DNA of 64,000 bases from Oscillatoria acuminata PCC 6304 (GTDB lineage: Bacteria; Cyanobacteriota; Cyanobacteriia; Cyanobacteriales; Laspinemataceae), in contig NC_019693.1 in the NCBI RefSeq assembly GCF_000317105.1, positions 1,178,001 through 1,242,000 on the forward strand. Direction: 5' to 3'. The notes under the pieces are model-generated. The model did not search any database and was not told where the DNA came from. It saw nothing but the letters and a program-made list of their open reading frames with translations. Made by a program: the position numbers and the translations under genes. Below are positions 63,375 through 64,000 of this stretch, piece after piece (position 1 is the first letter of the stretch; each line of letters opens with the position of its first letter).

Positions 63375-64000
63375 ATGAAAATGCGACACCCTCAACCCAT
63401 GCCTTTATCTCACGTTAAACAGGGATTGCTGTTATCCGTTGGTCTGTTTTGGTTAGCTTTACCCCTAGGTGCGATCGCCCAAACTCCTGAGGAATTAGTC
63501 GAACAAGGGCGTCAACTTTACCAATCTGGGGAGTTTTCCGCAGCAGCGGCGGTTTGGGAAACTGCTGCCAGTCGCAGTGATGGGGAGGGGAATCGCTTGC
63601 AACAAGCGGTTGCCTTGAGTAATCTGTCCGCAGCGTTGCAGGAGTTGGGCGAGTGGGAGGAGGCCAAAGCGGCGATCGGCCAAAGTCTGGCTTTGATTGA
63701 AGCAGAGTCAGACTCTCCCGCCTCCGTTCGGGTCCTCGCCCAAGTCCTCAATACCCGAGGCGGATTGGAATTTACCCTCGGACAAACGGAAGCGGCGGTG
63801 ACAACTTGGGAACAAGCGGCAGATGCCTACCGCCAAGCGGGGGAAAAGTCTGGGGAATATCGGGCGATGATTAATCAAGCCCGGGCTCTACAGGCATTAG
63901 GATTATATCGGCGATCGGTGACTCGCCTCGAACAACTCCAAACCCAGTTAGCCCAGGAAACTGATTCTGATACCAAAGTAACCGCTTTACTCGCTTTGGG
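63375..64000 (+). CDS. Secreted TPR protein, N-terminal part
   Basis: The frame is open from ATG at 63375 to the right edge (208 complete codons). A signal peptide (GLLLSVGLFWLALPLGAIAQ) is followed by TPR-like helices: EELVEQGRQLYQSGEFSAAA, ALSNLSAALQELGEWEEAKA, AQVLNTRGGLEFTLGQTEAA and ARALQALGLYRRSVTRLEQL. Such secreted TPR proteins in cyanobacteria usually end in a CHAT (caspase-like) domain and often lie beside TpsA/TpsB genes. The CHAT part would be outside the window, so it is inference. Start chosen at the first ATG before the signal peptide. Confidence 0.85.
   Translation, partial: MKMRHPQPMPLSHVKQGLLLSVGLFWLALPLGAIAQTPEELVEQGRQLYQSGEFSAAAAVWETAASRSDGEGNRLQQAVALSNLSAALQELGEWEEAKAAIGQSLALIEAESDSPASVRVLAQVLNTRGGLEFTLGQTEAAVTTWEQAADAYRQAGEKSGEYRAMINQARALQALGLYRRSVTRLEQLQTQLAQETDSDTKVTALLAL

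Noticed and set aside
1-64000. CRISPR arrays, tRNA and rRNA genes
   Set aside because: Repeats seen are palindromic or directly adjacent without regular unique spacers; no tRNA T-arm/acceptor pattern or rRNA sequence was recognised.

Overview
The window is chromosomal DNA from a cyanobacterium. The evidence is the very frequent HIP1 octamer GCGATCGC, a one-helix high-light-inducible (Hli) protein, PxcA, a CGLD27-family protein, cyanobacterial OpcA and RsfS, GH57 glycogen branching enzyme, and many dispersed palindromic and heptanucleotide repeats. The repeat load, Uma2 protein, inteins, two-partner secretion proteins and TPR protein suggest a large-genome filamentous (Oscillatoria-like) lineage; that placement is inference. 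No rRNA, tRNA or CRISPR array was recognised.

Layout. 1-841: 5'-truncated view of an IS630-type transposase running off the left edge. 1.1-15.3 kb: an island rich in exported or membrane-anchored proteins of unknown role, interrupted by an M48 protease, an MscS channel fused to a cyclic-nucleotide-binding domain, and a GH57 branching enzyme. Four of these proteins carry five copies of a shared ~70-residue helical module, and three share an unrelated ~95-residue N-terminal module; two proteins carry both. 15.9-19.4 kb: two tandem 63-64 aa paralogues, two pentapeptide-repeat proteins and a 47-aa Hli protein. 19.7-25.4 kb: membrane protein, WcaI-like glycosyltransferase, then yqeK, rsfS, CGLD27-family gene and an asparaginase, all on the plus strand. 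25.5-30.2 kb: UvrD/AddB-like P-loop protein, pxcA and a WcaF-like acetyltransferase.

30.4-35.3 kb: a minus-strand polyamine ABC transporter operon, potA-(unknown gene)-potD-potB-potC. 35.6-40.0 kb: nrdJ, the B12-dependent ribonucleotide reductase, split by two inteins that bracket only ten extein residues at the active site. 40.4-46.8 kb: small conserved gene, then fbp, tal, zwf and opcA, the sugar-phosphate and oxidative pentose phosphate cluster, in which OpcA is expected to activate the zwf product. 46.8-49.6 kb: Uma2 nuclease and cobyrinate a,c-diamide synthase, whose cobalamin pathway would feed NrdJ.

50.3-64 kb: a two-partner secretion locus. One TpsB outer-membrane transporter is followed by three tandem ~1060-aa TpsA exoproteins. 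The first copy is broken by one extra T in a T-run, the second by one extra G in a G-run, and the third is intact at both sites, which suggests either homopolymer phase variation or decay after recent duplication. The two halves of a MITE-like repeat flank the TpsA array and a complete copy lies just beyond it. The window ends inside a secreted TPR protein of the kind often found beside such loci.
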